A stretch of 64,000 bases of DNA, taken from Diogma glabrata (lineage: Eukaryota; Arthropoda; Insecta; Diptera; Cylindrotomidae). This document shows, piece after piece, positions 43,181 through 55,005 of the stretch (position 1 is the stretch's first letter; every line of letters begins with the position of its first letter). The translations under genes were made by a program, and so were the position numbers. The DNA lies in assembly GCA_963693315.1 (NCBI GenBank), contig OY856186.1, positions 72,933,909 to 72,997,908 on the forward strand, read 5' to 3'. The notes under the pieces were generated by a model that did no database searches, had not been told where the DNA came from, and worked only from the letters and a program-made list of their open reading frames with translations.

Positions 43181-46100
43181 ATGGCGGAAACTAGAGCAAT
43201 CAAGCGAATTTTGAAAGGTTTGGAAGCTAGCAAAGCCAAATCATTAACTTTCAACAGTGACACTCGTATCAGTGAAATCAAAACTTATTTAATCCTTCTC
43301 AATGATGATTGGAAGGAATTTCAAGGTCTAGAAAAATCACTTAAAGGCAAATTTGATGAAACGAATCTAGAAATGGTTGACAAAATAGAAACAATTTATT
43401 ATGAGGTTAGGCAAAGTTTAGTTTTGCTTGAAAAACAACGCGAAGAAAGCAATATTAATATAGGAAGTCACAATATGGAAGAGCTAGTGTTAAATCAAAG
43501 CCATTTTTTACAAGAAGTTTCTTCTATCAATAGACGTGAAAATGAAGTCCGCTTACCACGCGTCAATATTCCTACATTTTCTGGTCAATACTCTGAGTTC
43601 CCTTCGTTTCGCGATCTTTTTGAAGCTTCGATACACAATAACGGTAATATTTCTAAAGTTCATAAGCTCCAGTATCTAAAAGGTCTGCTTAAGGGAGAAG
43701 CTTATGCTATAATAACACATTTATCGGTCACCGAAGCAAATTACGATGAAGCGTGGGACAAAATAAAAACAAGATATGACAAGCCAAAGCATGTGATACA
43801 TACTCTGTTAAAAAGGTTCATCGAACAACCGATCCTACAGTCGAGTTGTCCTAGCAATATTCGTAATTTATGTGATATATCCGACGAAGTAATACGCGGG
43901 CTAAAAGTACTTGGTGAACAAGCCGAAAAACGAGATCCATGGTTAATTTACATTGTAACTAGTAAACTTGATTATGACTCAAGAGAAGCCTGGGCGCATG
44001 AAACAGTGGAAACGGACTATCCTACTTTAGATCAACTTTTTAGATTTTTAAACAGAAGAAGCGACACATTAGAAACTCTAAACACAGCGTACAAGAGTAA
44101 ACTTAATCATGCTAAACGAATTAGTTCTTTAGTAACTCAATCTACAATCTCCATTTGCTCTTTATGTTCCGGTGATCACTACTTAGGGAGATGTGAAGAA
44201 TATATGAAACTATCGACTCAAGAAAGGAAGCAAGTAGCGGTAGATAAAAAACTGTGTTTTAACTGTTTATCGTCCAGTCATCAGTCGACTGCATGCAGAT
44301 CTAGATATAGCTGTAGAATATGTAGACGAAGACACCATTTGACCCTACATCCCGAATCCACAACAGAAGCAAGTCAAGAAACCAGTGCCCAAGATTCTGT
44401 ACCAAACAATCAAAAATTAATTTCTAATGATTTTGAAACCTACAATGCGATGCTGTCTGACAATGTGGCTCAGTTTACTCAGCAACAAGCGATATTACCA
44501 ACTGCAAGTGTCTTAGTCAAAGACAAGTTCGGCAAATTACACAAATGTCGGGCACTACTCGATTCTGGATCTCAATCTTCATTTGTTTCTGAATATTGTG
44601 CACAACGGTTGCAGTTAGAACGCCACACAGCTAATGTCCGAATAACAGGTGTAACTGCTGGTTCAGTTGTTTCTAAAGGAAAGACGGTTATCAGAATTGG
44701 ATCACTATATAATGCCGATGCCCATATCGAAATAAATGCTTTAATTATAAATCAGTTACCTTCTAGACTACCAAGATATAATATTGCGATCAATGATAAA
44801 CAGATATTTCAAAAAATACAATTGGCTGATCCTGAATTCAATAAATCACTTCCCATAGACATATTGATTGGAGCAGATGAATTTTTTAACATCATTGAAA
44901 ACGGTCAAAGAAAATTTAACTCTATCATTTTGCAAAAATCACTATTTGGATGGATTGTCTCAGGTCAACCGCAGTACAAAGGGAATCAAAATGCATCTGA
45001 TTGTATGACATTTAACGTTCAACTGGATCTAGATGTTGATGCGACACTTCGAAAATTCTGGGAGATAGAAGAGACCCCAGAACATAAACATCAATCACCA
45101 GAAGATGTCCAATGTGAAGAATTCTTCAAACAATCACACAAAAGAGATAAAGATGGTAGATACATAGTTAGACTTCCATTTAAGAACACTGTGTTGAAGT
45201 TGGGAAATTCAATAAATACTGCTACACAACGTTTTCTGGCACTTGAACGCAAATTAAAACAAAATCAACCAATACGTGAACAATACAGCGAACAAATGCG
45301 AGAGTATCTCAACATGGGACATATGATAGAAATTCAACCAACTCGAGAAGAAATAGAAGAAAACAAACTGTTTTACTTGCCTCACCACTCCGTGATAAAG
45401 GAAACAAGTACAACTACAAAGGTACGAGTAGTTTTTGACGGATCCTGCAAAACTAATACTGGTGTTTCTTTGAACGATCAACTGATGGTAGGACCAACCA
45501 TTCAACCAACGCTTTGGGCTACTTTGATGCGTTTCAGAACTAACCGAATTGCAATAACTGCGGATATTGAGAGGATGTATCGACAAGTTAGTGTCGCTTT
45601 AGAAGATCTAGATTTTCAGCGAATCCTTTGGAGAGAAGATCCTAAAAAACAACTTCGCCACTACAAATTAACAAGAGTGACGTTCGGTCTCGCATGTTCA
45701 GCTTTTTTAGCAATCCGCAGTCTCCACCAGCTTGCTCATGACGATGGAAACAAAAACCTACAGCAGCACGTTCTAAACGATTTTTATGTCGATGACCTCC
45801 TATCCGGTGCAAGTGATGTCCAAAAGGCAGTTGAACTAAAATCAGAACTAATAAATCTTTTACAACAAGGAGGTTTTACGTTAAGAAAATGGCAATCAAA
45901 TGTTGCTTCTCTACGTGATGAGGTCAACAATAAAACAACAATTGATCTTTGTAGTGATGACATTTCTTCCACAATAATTCTTGGGATGCATTGGCACACC
46001 TTCACTGACGTGCTTACTTTCAAAGTAAATCAAGAACGACACGGCCAAGTTACGAAACGTAAAATCATATCAGAATCTTCACGAGTTTTTGATCCGTTAG

Positions 46101-48349
46101 GATTTTTATCTCCCTCAATCGTCTTGCTGAAAATATTATTTCAAAAACTGTGGTTCTTGAAAATCGATTGGGATGATAAATTGCCAGATTACTTTGAAAG
46201 TGAATACAGACGGATAAGAAATGAATTTAAATATTTTGGGCAAGTTAAAATGCCAAGATTTTCAGATCACTACAAGAATGTGCAACTACTTGGCTTTGCT
46301 GATGCTAGTAAAGATGCTTATTGTGCTGTGATATATAGCAGAGTAACAGATACCAATGGCGCAATTTCAATCAATCTATTAACGTCTAAAACCAAGGTGG
46401 CTCCCATAAAGCAAATTTCACTACCAAGATTGGAGCTTTGTGCAGCACTTTTGTTGTCAAAACTCATGGATAAGGTCAAAGAAACGATTGCTCCTTCAGT
46501 AAAATGCTATACCTGGACAGACTCTATGATCGTTTTAGCTTGGTTGTCAACGTATCCGGCCAGATGGAAAACTTTTGTGGCGAATAGGACTAGTCAAATA
46601 TTAGACAAATTTCCAAGGCACCATTGGGGACATGTCAAATCGACAGACAATCCAGCAGATCATGGTTCTAAGGGAATATATCCACAACAACTCGTAGAAT
46701 TAAAACAATGGTGGCAAGGTCCTGAATGGCTACATCAACCTGAAGCAGTCTGGCCAACAACGCAGCCAAACTCCGATTCGAATTCAACTACCGTTGAGTT
46801 AGAATCAACTAAAATAAAATTTTCGGCATATCAAACATACATTGAGAATGATTGGATAAGTGATATTTTTGAAAGAAGATCTAGGCTTCAAAAGGTTTTG
46901 CGAATAATAGCATACGTTAAACGGTTTATTGGAAATATAAAACAAAGAGACATCAGAAAAAGAAAGTACGGTGAATTGAACTCCAATGAGATTGAGAATG
47001 CCAGAATTACTTCTATCTTGTGGGTTCAAGCAAGTCAGTTTGGGGAGGAGATTAACAATTTGCAACGCAACAAAACAGTCACAAATGGGTCAACACTTTT
47101 GTCTCTAGCACCATTTCTTGACTCTAACGGCATACTAAGAGTAGGAGGTCGGCTGTTCAACGCAGACTGCGAGTTTGACCATAAACACCCGATCATCATG
47201 CCATCAAAGCATATTTTTACCGAAAAGGTAATATGGGAGACGCACAACAAAAACTTACACGCAGGACCAACACTAACCACCCATTTAATCAGACAAATGT
47301 ACTGGATTATTAATGGACGTGCAAGAATAAGATCAATTCTTAAAAACTGCGTAATGTGTGCTAGATATTCATGTAAGAAAAGCATTCAACTCATGGGAAA
47401 CTTACCTGCTGAAAGAGTAACGCCAACGCGACTATTCACAAATTGCGGAATAGATTTTGCTGGCCCTTTATATTTTGCAACAAAGAAAGGAAGAGGTGGA
47501 ACAAATCCTGTCAAAGGATATTTATGCATTTTTGTTTGTCTTTCCATAAAGGCTGTACACATAGAACCAGTAAGTGATCTGACCAGTGAAGCCTTTCTCG
47601 CTGCATTAAAGAGATTTGTATCAAGAAGAGGAGTACCAAAAAAGATTTATACGGATAATGGGTCAAATTTCATTGGGGCAAAGAGGATTTTGAACGAAGC
47701 ATTTCTATTGATTCAAAATATTAATAACAATTATCTCATTTCAGAATTTCTAAGTGATAATTGTATAGATTGGCATTTCATTCCACCTTCTTCTCCTCAT
47801 TTTGGTGGACTTTGGGAATCTACCGTCAAATCAGTGGAGACACATTTATTGAAATCTTCAAGGAACGTGAATTTGACATTTGAAGAAATGGCTACTCTTC
47901 TTTGCCAAATTGAAAATATATTAAATTCCCGTCCACTCTACACAACCTCTTCAGATGATAATTACGAAGTACTCACTCCATCACACTTTTTAATTGGCAC
48001 TTCAACAGGAACCATTCCAGAAAAATCCGTCACAGCACATCCAGATTCGTCTTTAACCAGATGGCAACGAGTCCAAATCAGAACGCAACTATTTTGGAAA
48101 AAGTATTATAGGGATTATTTAAACAGTCTTCAACAAAGATGTAAATGGCAGAAACCGAAAGAAGATATCAAAGAAGCTGATGTGGTGCTTATAAAAGACG
48201 ACAATGCTCCGGTATGTAAATGGCCTTTGGGACAAGTTATTCGGATACATCCAGGTGATGATGGTCTGGTAAGAGTAGTAACAATAAAAACAGCAAGTTC
48301 AACATTACAACGGCCAGTAGTGAAGTTGTGTAAACTACCAATTTGTTAA
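43181..48349 (+). CDS. BEL/Pao gag-pol polyprotein, intact, 1722 aa
   Basis: Domains in order: gag (residues ~1-310, with 'LPRVNIPTFSGQYSEF' typical of the BEL gag domain); zinc knuckles (Cys326-Cys329-His333-Cys338, then Cys359-Cys362 and a third Cys/His cluster before ~393); aspartic protease with Asp461-Ser-Gly; RT with Asp795 in 'ITADIERMYRQV' and the catalytic YVDD at 869-872; RNase H with 'LGFADASKDAYC', 'RLELCAALLL' and 'YTWTDSMIVLAWL'; integrase with an HHCC region ('HNKNLHAG' and 'CVMCARYSC') and catalytic Asp1425, Asp1492 and Glu1546; then the C-terminal domain usual for Pao elements. The single frame without stops and length near 1,700 aa match complete family members. It makes the particle and copies and integrates the element. 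Confidence 0.96.
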   Translation: MAETRAIKRILKGLEASKAKSLTFNSDTRISEIKTYLILLNDDWKEFQGLEKSLKGKFDETNLEMVDKIETIYYEVRQSLVLLEKQREESNINIGSHNMEELVLNQSHFLQEVSSINRRENEVRLPRVNIPTFSGQYSEFPSFRDLFEASIHNNGNISKVHKLQYLKGLLKGEAYAIITHLSVTEANYDEAWDKIKTRYDKPKHVIHTLLKRFIEQPILQSSCPSNIRNLCDISDEVIRGLKVLGEQAEKRDPWLIYIVTSKLDYDSREAWAHETVETDYPTLDQLFRFLNRRSDTLETLNTAYKSKLNHAKRISSLVTQSTISICSLCSGDHYLGRCEEYMKLSTQERKQVAVDKKLCFNCLSSSHQSTACRSRYSCRICRRRHHLTLHPESTTEASQETSAQDSVPNNQKLISNDFETYNAMLSDNVAQFTQQQAILPTASVLVKDKFGKLHKCRALLDSGSQSSFVSEYCAQRLQLERHTANVRITGVTAGSVVSKGKTVIRIGSLYNADAHIEINALIINQLPSRLPRYNIAINDKQIFQKIQLADPEFNKSLPIDILIGADEFFNIIENGQRKFNSIILQKSLFGWIVSGQPQYKGNQNASDCMTFNVQLDLDVDATLRKFWEIEETPEHKHQSPEDVQCEEFFKQSHKRDKDGRYIVRLPFKNTVLKLGNSINTATQRFLALERKLKQNQPIREQYSEQMREYLNMGHMIEIQPTREEIEENKLFYLPHHSVIKETSTTTKVRVVFDGSCKTNTGVSLNDQLMVGPTIQPTLWATLMRFRTNRIAITADIERMYRQVSVALEDLDFQRILWREDPKKQLRHYKLTRVTFGLACSAFLAIRSLHQLAHDDGNKNLQQHVLNDFYVDDLLSGASDVQKAVELKSELINLLQQGGFTLRKWQSNVASLRDEVNNKTTIDLCSDDISSTIILGMHWHTFTDVLTFKVNQERHGQVTKRKIISESSRVFDPLGFLSPSIVLLKILFQKLWFLKIDWDDKLPDYFESEYRRIRNEFKYFGQVKMPRFSDHYKNVQLLGFADASKDAYCAVIYSRVTDTNGAISINLLTSKTKVAPIKQISLPRLELCAALLLSKLMDKVKETIAPSVKCYTWTDSMIVLAWLSTYPARWKTFVANRTSQILDKFPRHHWGHVKSTDNPADHGSKGIYPQQLVELKQWWQGPEWLHQPEAVWPTTQPNSDSNSTTVELESTKIKFSAYQTYIENDWISDIFERRSRLQKVLRIIAYVKRFIGNIKQRDIRKRKYGELNSNEIENARITSILWVQASQFGEEINNLQRNKTVTNGSTLLSLAPFLDSNGILRVGGRLFNADCEFDHKHPIIMPSKHIFTEKVIWETHNKNLHAGPTLTTHLIRQMYWIINGRARIRSILKNCVMCARYSCKKSIQLMGNLPAERVTPTRLFTNCGIDFAGPLYFATKKGRGGTNPVKGYLCIFVCLSIKAVHIEPVSDLTSEAFLAALKRFVSRRGVPKKIYTDNGSNFIGAKRILNEAFLLIQNINNNYLISEFLSDNCIDWHFIPPSSPHFGGLWESTVKSVETHLLKSSRNVNLTFEEMATLLCQIENILNSRPLYTTSSDDNYEVLTPSHFLIGTSTGTIPEKSVTAHPDSSLTRWQRVQIRTQLFWKKYYRDYLNSLQQRCKWQKPKEDIKEADVVLIKDDNAPVCKWPLGQVIRIHPGDDGLVRVVTIKTASSTLQRPVVKLCKLPIC

Positions 48350-48377
48350 CGAAGAGATCGTTCACAGGAGGGGAGTA

Positions 48378-48837
48378 TGTTCAAGATGTTCAACAGTGAT
48401 ACATAGTCAAGAATTCAAAATACAAATTATAAATAGAACTAAGCCGCAACAAAAACCAAACTGATCGTTATTGAAGGTTGATGTCATTGAATCCATCTAG
48501 TATTCTATGTTTTGCTTATTATTCAAATTAACTTACCAAATTGTAGTACTAAATTTAATATTTATTGTAACTTATTTATATTTATTTTATCATAAATGCA
48601 AACCTTAAATTTAATATTATAATTAGCAGTAGATGTCTCCTAACTAAATTTCAAGATTGCTTAATTATATACACTTTCTCTTTACAAAAGAGAATATGTA
48701 ACGTAAAAAATTATTGTAAGATTATTGTAAAAAAATTTGCAACTCGTTCATTACAAAATTGACATTGAAACAAAGGCGATTAATAAAAAAAAAAATTAAA
48801 TAAATTAAAAGGAATTTAATGAAACCAAGATATTACA
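48378..48837 (+). repeat. 3' LTR of the BEL/Pao element
   Basis: Same 460-bp sequence as the 5' LTR, followed by GTATG. Confidence 0.95.
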
Positions 48838-48842
48838 GTATG

Positions 48843-50760
48843 TAATTACAATAACAATATTGAGCAAGCCAAACCAACTTTTATGTTGATAACGAAGAAC
48901 AAACAAATTTATCAATATAGGTACTATGATGTTGTTCTCATAGACTCCAGTTCAAATTTTGTAAAAAACTCAGTTTTCAAAATTTTTTAAAGTTTGGTAA
49001 AGATATGTTTTGTATAGATGCATTACTGACCAAAATTTCATTAAACAATGATAATCCTTTATAAAAGAATGTATTCTGGATTAAAAACAGCCTAGTGTAG
49101 GATACATAAAAATTTCTCGCGTTCCTGGTGTTCCTTCCAGTAATTTGTCCAACTGTCATGAGTTCTGTATTATATCTCATCATTTCATTTATTATCTTGA
49201 AGACAGTCAAAAGCATTTCGTAATTTATCATCATAGGCAGCAGAAGGATATCATTAGATCGAGCGAATACGTTTACAGTCGGCTCCAGTCTACCAAAACG
49301 AAAAATGTGTTTCAGAGCTTTTTTTTGAAGTATAAAAAGAGTATTTAATCGAGTTTGAGATGTAGAACTCCACATTGGCAATAAATATGTTAATCGACTG
49401 TTGATATGGCAGTAATAATATTCTTTTAAGATATTTACGTTTAAATATAACATAAGTCTACATAATACTCCAACATAAGGTTTTATTTTGGTGATTACTT
49501 TATTAATTATAGCACTCCAATTTAGTTCTGAATCTATCGTTAGTCCCAAATACTCTGTTTCAAGCTTCCGGTTAATCACATTACTATTCAGAGCCAGTTG
49601 GTCGAAGGTGTTCTGCGTTGAAGAGTTTTTGGTCACAAATGTTATGAAATGAGTTTTAGATGTATTCATTGTGAGTTTATTCATAACGAACCAATCATGA
49701 ATCATTAACAGATCATCAGTCATTATGTTTTTAAGCAGTATATAATTTAATGCATTATATGTTACAGCTGTATCATCTGCAAAAATTAGTTTCTTACCAT
49801 GAGTTGGCAAGCTAAAGAAGTCATTTACATAGCTAAGAAATAAAATTGGTCCCAAGATTGACCCTTGTGAAATGCCGCATCTGTTATCTTTCAGGGAGCT
49901 CTTTACTTCATTATGAACAACAAACTGTTTACGATTTCGAAGGTAATCTTGCAATAGATCCAGTGCGTTGCCCGATATGCCTATTTTTTCAGTTTTTAAT
50001 AAGAATATCATAATCAACACAATCAAATGCATTTTTCACGTCAATGAATAGAGAACTTGTGACATTTTTATCATTAAATGACTTTAGAATATTATCAACT
50101 AAGTTTAGAACAGCTGAAGTAGTATTACTACATTTTTGAAACCCAAATTGATCTTTGTGTAATATATTGTTAGACCTGAGAAATTCCACCAATCTTTTTT
50201 TTATAATTGTTTCATATACCTTAGAGAAAAAACATAAAACAGAAATAGGTCTTTAATTCGATATATCGGTCTTATCACCAGTTTTATAAATTGCAGTTAC
50301 TTTTGCAATTTTCATGTATGTTGGAAAAGAACTGAGACGCAACAGTTTATTGATTTCATTTGAAAAAAATTGACCAAGATAGTCAGACAGATATTTAATT
50401 ATTGACGCTGGGATTTCATCATAACCTGGTGAGCTAGATAGCTTTAACCTTTTTATTGCATCAATTACTTCTTCGGTGGTAGTTAATTCAAAATCGGTTA
50501 TTATGGGTGGACTTTTCTCATAATCCACAGTAAATGTATTGCTTACATAGGGTAGTTTTGTTTGCCAGTTTAGGACCAACTGCACAAAAAAATTCATTGG
50601 AGTGATTAGCAATATTTACATCATTTTCTACCTGTTCACCATTAATATTCAGAATAATTTTGGGTGGATTGGTCGATTTGGTTTGGTTTGAGATAATTTC
50701 ATTAACTATTTTCCATAATTTAGATGGGTCATGTACACACTTAGATACTAGCTTTGAATA
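48843..50760 (-). pseudogene. Jockey-like reverse transcriptase, 5'-truncated, frameshifted
   Basis: On the minus strand the reading begins near 50757 in the endonuclease-RT linker ('DPSKLWKIVNEII'), then RT motifs follow across frameshifts or stops near 50600, 50250 and 50010: 'SPGYDEIPASIIKY', 'RPISVLCFFSKVYE', 'DQFGFQKCSNT', 'FIDVKNAFDCVDYDIL', 'CGISQGSILGPILF' and 'LIFADDTAV' (catalytic Ala-Asp-Asp intact). The C-terminal part is open for 351 codons to a stop at 48977. Endonuclease and ORF1 are absent through 5' truncation. Its 3' UTR continues across the BEL insertion to the (TTTA)n tail at 42165. Jockey or CR1 group is likely; the family differs from the element at 4019-8123. Confidence 0.8.
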
Positions 50761-52487
50761 ATATTCTTATTATTCGAATTTCACAATACGATATCAATCT
50801 ATATTCAAACGTTTTAGGTCTATTCACGAACTATCTAAATAAATTTTAGTATTTGAACTATAAATTTATAAATTGGACGAATAAAATTTGACTAATAATT
50901 ATCAAAAACATATTTGAAAAAAATTAATTTAAAAGTATTTTAAGAATGTCACAATACTTGTTGTGAAATAAATTTGTAAACAAAAAAAATTAATCAACTC
51001 TTTAGTTTTGATAACATTCACGAACTAACTGACTAATATATTTTTCAACAGTATGTGTGTAAAAAAAAGCGCGATGAAAGAAATGAAAAGAAACAACCCA
51101 TTGAATTGATTGCGTATCTTGGAGAGATATATCGATAAGATTTCATATCGACAATATCAAATCAAAATGAAGGTGGAGTTATTTCAGATACAATTGCTTC
51201 GTAACAATGCAAATCTTCAAACATTTTTATCTTTAGAACATCAAAAATTATCTCTTTGAATGTTAGCACGTTTTAGTTTTTGTTTTTTATGTAAGGCTGG
51301 AACTTTCATATCGTTGAAAATAATTTGAAAAATGCTTGTTTTATGATATCAGCGCCATCATTAAAAGTTTATATTTTATCATTCTTAACTGTGTAAACAT
51401 TTTACTGTATATTTTTTTTCGACTAGTCAATCAAGGCCTTCTGACCATGTAAAGCCGTTGATATGTGGTGAGCTGTCCTCTTGCAATTTGATTTCAAAGA
51501 ATAAAAACCTATAAAAATTTTGGAATATCTTATTCGGACAACTCTAAAAATGTTCGAAAAAACTCAGTTATGTTTTTTTTACTTATACTACTTATGGTCG
51601 ACCAGAAATGGTCGAGCTCAAAAATCGTCATCCAAAACACAAATTTCTTCATAAAATCTTTTTTATGATTATGGAAACATTATGACCAACATTTCATAAA
51701 AATCGCTTGATATTTGATAAATGTTTACCGAGAATCAAAACAGCTCTGCATACTAACACCTTGTTTTTCTGGTTTTTTCATACAAATTTAAAAAATAATT
51801 TGTCTGAAATTTGCATGGGAGCCACCGGTAAATAACTAAGTTATTATGCTCATCGGGCGATATTAATCTCTTGCTTGAGGCTATATCCAACTAAATGAAT
51901 ATGGAGTTATATATACTCGTGGGATATGAGCATCATTCCAACCTCGTAGAACATTATAGTTTGAAGACAACAAGTTATTCATTAAGTAATCAATTTAGTG
52001 ATAGTCTATTCAACTCTTATTCAAAAAACAATTTTTAAAGTATTTATATATTAACATGTCAATAGTATTTATTTCTGAGCCATAGACAAACATGCAAAAT
52101 TTCTAGAAATATAAACCAAAAACTTTTCGTTAAACTTTCAATGCATTTCTGATTTAATAAATTAACAATGAATCGAGACTTTTTCTAGTTCAAACCACTT
52201 AAATTATCCATTTCACCACAAATTATATGAAAAACGAGAATTTTCCCATGAGAAAAAAAAGCTAAAAAACGAAATTGGAAGAAAACTAAAGTGTATGAAT
52301 GCATTTGTATTTCTCGCTTTTGAAAATTTATTCGAAATTGATTTTTTTTATTTTTAAATAAAAGTTTCACATAAAATTTCTTTTCTACTATTTATTTGGC
52401 TTTAAAAACAGGCAATTGTGAAGATTGTAAAATAATAGTATATTTTGCTACAAGTGATGAAAACACCGTTTTTTCGTGAATGACCAG
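50761..52487. other. AT-rich spacer
   Basis: No gene, RNA or mobile element is recognised. Confidence 0.45.
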
Positions 52488-52593
52488 CAGCCAAATTCTG
52501 TAATTGTGAAGCGGTGAAGTGATAAGTTTTTTGATGAAAAGAAACGAAGAAATTTTTATCACTTCACCGCTTCACAGTTACAGAATTTGGCTG
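52488..52593. repeat. 106-bp hairpin, 38-bp stem
   Basis: Arms 52488-52525 and 52556-52593 ('cagccaaattctgtaa' ... and its complement) pair at 37 of 38 positions with a 30-base loop. The size is in the range of an insect microRNA precursor but equally of a small foldback repeat. Confidence 0.8.
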
Positions 52594-53605
52594 CAGGAGT
52601 GTTTTTTCACAAGACGCGAAAACGTTGCTTGGAACAAATTCATAAACAAAAAAGTTTGAAAATATGGGCGATATTCATAATTTCTTGTTTAGTGAAAATG
52701 TTTTTTTCACTACAGAGAAAAGCTCTATTATTGATAGGTAGTTAGAGCTCTATGAGAATGGATTCTTCATATATTATCGTAGAAAAATGTAGTACATATA
52801 CATAATATTTGGTTCGATGAATAATAATATATACATATATTCCATTTAAATAAATTTTTACTCTCATATCGTTACTGTTAGTTTATATGTTTTATTGTCA
52901 CATTTCAGTTTGGATTGATTCCAAAAAGTTGTTATTTTATGTACTGATTTGATAGTGAGATTGAAACATGAGCTTTCAATTAATTTAGGTAGAAATAAAT
53001 TTAAATTTATGGATTTTGATTTATTTATGGCTATGTAATTTTATGGAAGGTTAGTTTTGAAATATTATCGGTAGCATTATTATTATATTTCTGATGCATA
53101 ATTTATGTGATATTAGGTAACTGTTTTGCCAATCAAACTAAACTTTGTCTATTACAAAGGAGTAAGATGTGGGTTTAGTAACCGATAGCTTAGTACATGG
53201 CAAAATTTGACAAAACGTTTTAGAATTTAGAGTGTATGTTCCAAGTATTAAGTTAGTGTTTAATTTCAATATAACACTTATACATATTTTTTCACTCTTT
53301 GCAGCCTTATGTCATGTTATATCCCTGTGATATTACCAATTAAGGTGTTCTTTGCATATAGCAGAAGTTGAGTCTAGACCTTTCTTGTTGTGTATAATGT
53401 TAATTTGCAGTTGTGTAATTCACATTGTTGAGTAAGCCGACTCTTCGTTTATCTTGTCTTAGTTGTACTGGGGAAGATCCCATTATGTATGCTGCACTTG
53501 ACTGTTGAGATTAGCTAACTGTAAGATGCTATACTGATTTGTTTTCCAGTATGCCGCTAAATGAATTTTATGAGGTGAACCGCTTTGTATCACCTTTAAG
53601 AAAAT
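52594..53605. other. AT-rich spacer
   Basis: Nothing recognised. Confidence 0.45.
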
Positions 53606-53652
53606 GAGGAATGAGGAATGAGGAATGAGGAATGAGGAAATGAGGAATGAAT
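53606..53652. repeat. (GAGGAAT)n minisatellite
   Basis: About six 7-bp units, one with an extra A. Short open frames across it are artefacts. Confidence 0.85.
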
Positions 53653-54260
53653 CTGCGGTAGAAGTTTATCATTCCGAGAAAACGACGGAGTTCCATTACA
53701 GTTTTGGGACATTCATAACGATTGGTAGCATCGACACTAAGTATTTAATAATAGGTTTGATTCCAGTTGAATCAATCTCATGTCCGAGGAAGTCAACGTT
53801 GGTTTTAGCCTTTTAGCACTTATCAACGTTGAAAATAAGATCAGCGTCAGAAAGACGCCTGAAAACAGTTCTAAGATGTTTTAGATGCTCCTCAAAGGTT
53901 TCAAAACCAATTGGAAGGATATCAATGTCACTAAAACAGAAATGTAGGTCTAGGAAAAGGGAATAAATGCATAAACTGTTGGAAGGATGGTTCGGCGTTT
54001 TTCAACCCGAAAGTCATTCGAACGAATTTGAAGAGTACAAACGGAGTTGAAATTGCAGTTTTTGCAATATTACGCTCATCAATAGAAATTTCATGAAATG
54101 CACGAGCGAGAACAATTGCATCCATGAATTTGATTCGAAAAATCTTGGATGTGTGACATAGGAAATTTGTCAGGAATATTGATATTGTTTAAAGAGCGAT
54201 ATTCACCGCAAGGTTTCCACTCACCGTTTTTCTTTTTAACGAGATAATAGCACCGATAAC
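53653..54260 (-). pseudogene. Ty3/Gypsy reverse transcriptase fragment
   Basis: On the minus strand, with shifts: 'EWKPCGEYRSLNNINIPD' and 'YPMSHIQDF'-like residues (54150-54250), 'LARAFHEISIDERNIAKTAI' (~54090), 'FKFVRMTFGLKNAEPSFQQF' (~54000), then 'DIDILPIGFETFEEHLKHL' where the YVDD-containing strand belongs, and 'VDFLGHEID' near 53790. It covers RT fingers and palm only and has no LTRs. The sequence type differs from the two Gypsy elements at 28-36 kb. Confidence 0.75.
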
Positions 54261-55005
54261 TCATTGAGAAAATAAAATATATTTAATAAAACTTGGTGTC
54301 GGGAGTGTGAATAAACATTTCTTTTGGTAGATGTATGTATTGACAAGTTTCGACAAGTGTACAAGTAATTTTCAACGTTTTGGATAGTCTAAGTAAGCAA
54401 ACAAAATTGTTCGTCTGTCTGCCATTTTATTAAAATGTTTTAGTGAAAATTAAATAAGCTATTTCAGTTTTACACTTAATCCAATAAATAAAGCGGAAAA
54501 TAGTGTACAATCTGGAAAAGTAGTGGAACAATACCGATTTTAAACATTCCTTTTCCTTGATTTCTTAGACCGTCAAGAACATTTATCAGCACTAACCACT
54601 AGATTAGCTAATAAATTAGGATAGTTATGAGAGACACGCACAGCAGCCGAAATAGTACAGTGATAAAAAAACTATGAAAATTAAAATTTTCACATCGGAA
54701 ATAGTCTCTTGACCGGTTGCTGATTACGAATCCGAAATCAAAAGTAAGTGAGGATGGTTCCAATCCCTCAAAATCACCAAAAAAAAAGATACAAAAAATC
54801 AATAGTTCGCATTGGAAATCGGGTCTTGGTGGCTGATCACGAGGCCGAGGTGCAATTAACAAAATTTAAACACCCAATGCGATGTGCGATAAAATTCCGA
54901 CAAAAATTTCACTTTTTCCGTTGACAGTTGATTGATTTGTAAACTGAAGAATTTCACTTTCAAAAGCTTTTTTGTGAATATTGGTGAAAAAAAATTAAAA
55001 CGTGG
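54261..55005. other. Spacer with a diverged direct repeat
   Basis: A segment 'catcggaaatagtctcttgaccggttgctgat' (core 'ggaaat...gtctcttg..ggt') near 54694 recurs as 'cattggaaatcgggtcttggtggctgat' near 54808, spacing ~115 bp. No gene is recognised. Confidence 0.4.

Larger units (their letters stand above)
42348..48837 (+). mobile_element. BEL/Pao LTR retrotransposon, complete and young
   Basis: The 6490-bp element has 460-bp LTRs that are identical by eye and a 5-bp GTATG duplication (42343-42347 and 48838-48842), the size typical of BEL/Pao. A candidate primer site 'tggtccttcgaaaccgga' starts at 42808, next to the 5' LTR, and a purine tract 'caggaggggag' precedes the 3' LTR. One uninterrupted gag-pol frame fills the interior and no envelope-type frame is present. 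All hallmarks point to a recent insertion that may still be competent. Confidence 0.96.

Noticed and set aside
54608..54862. 84-codon frame on the minus strand as a gene
   Set aside because: It spans a diverged direct repeat and has no recognisable motif.
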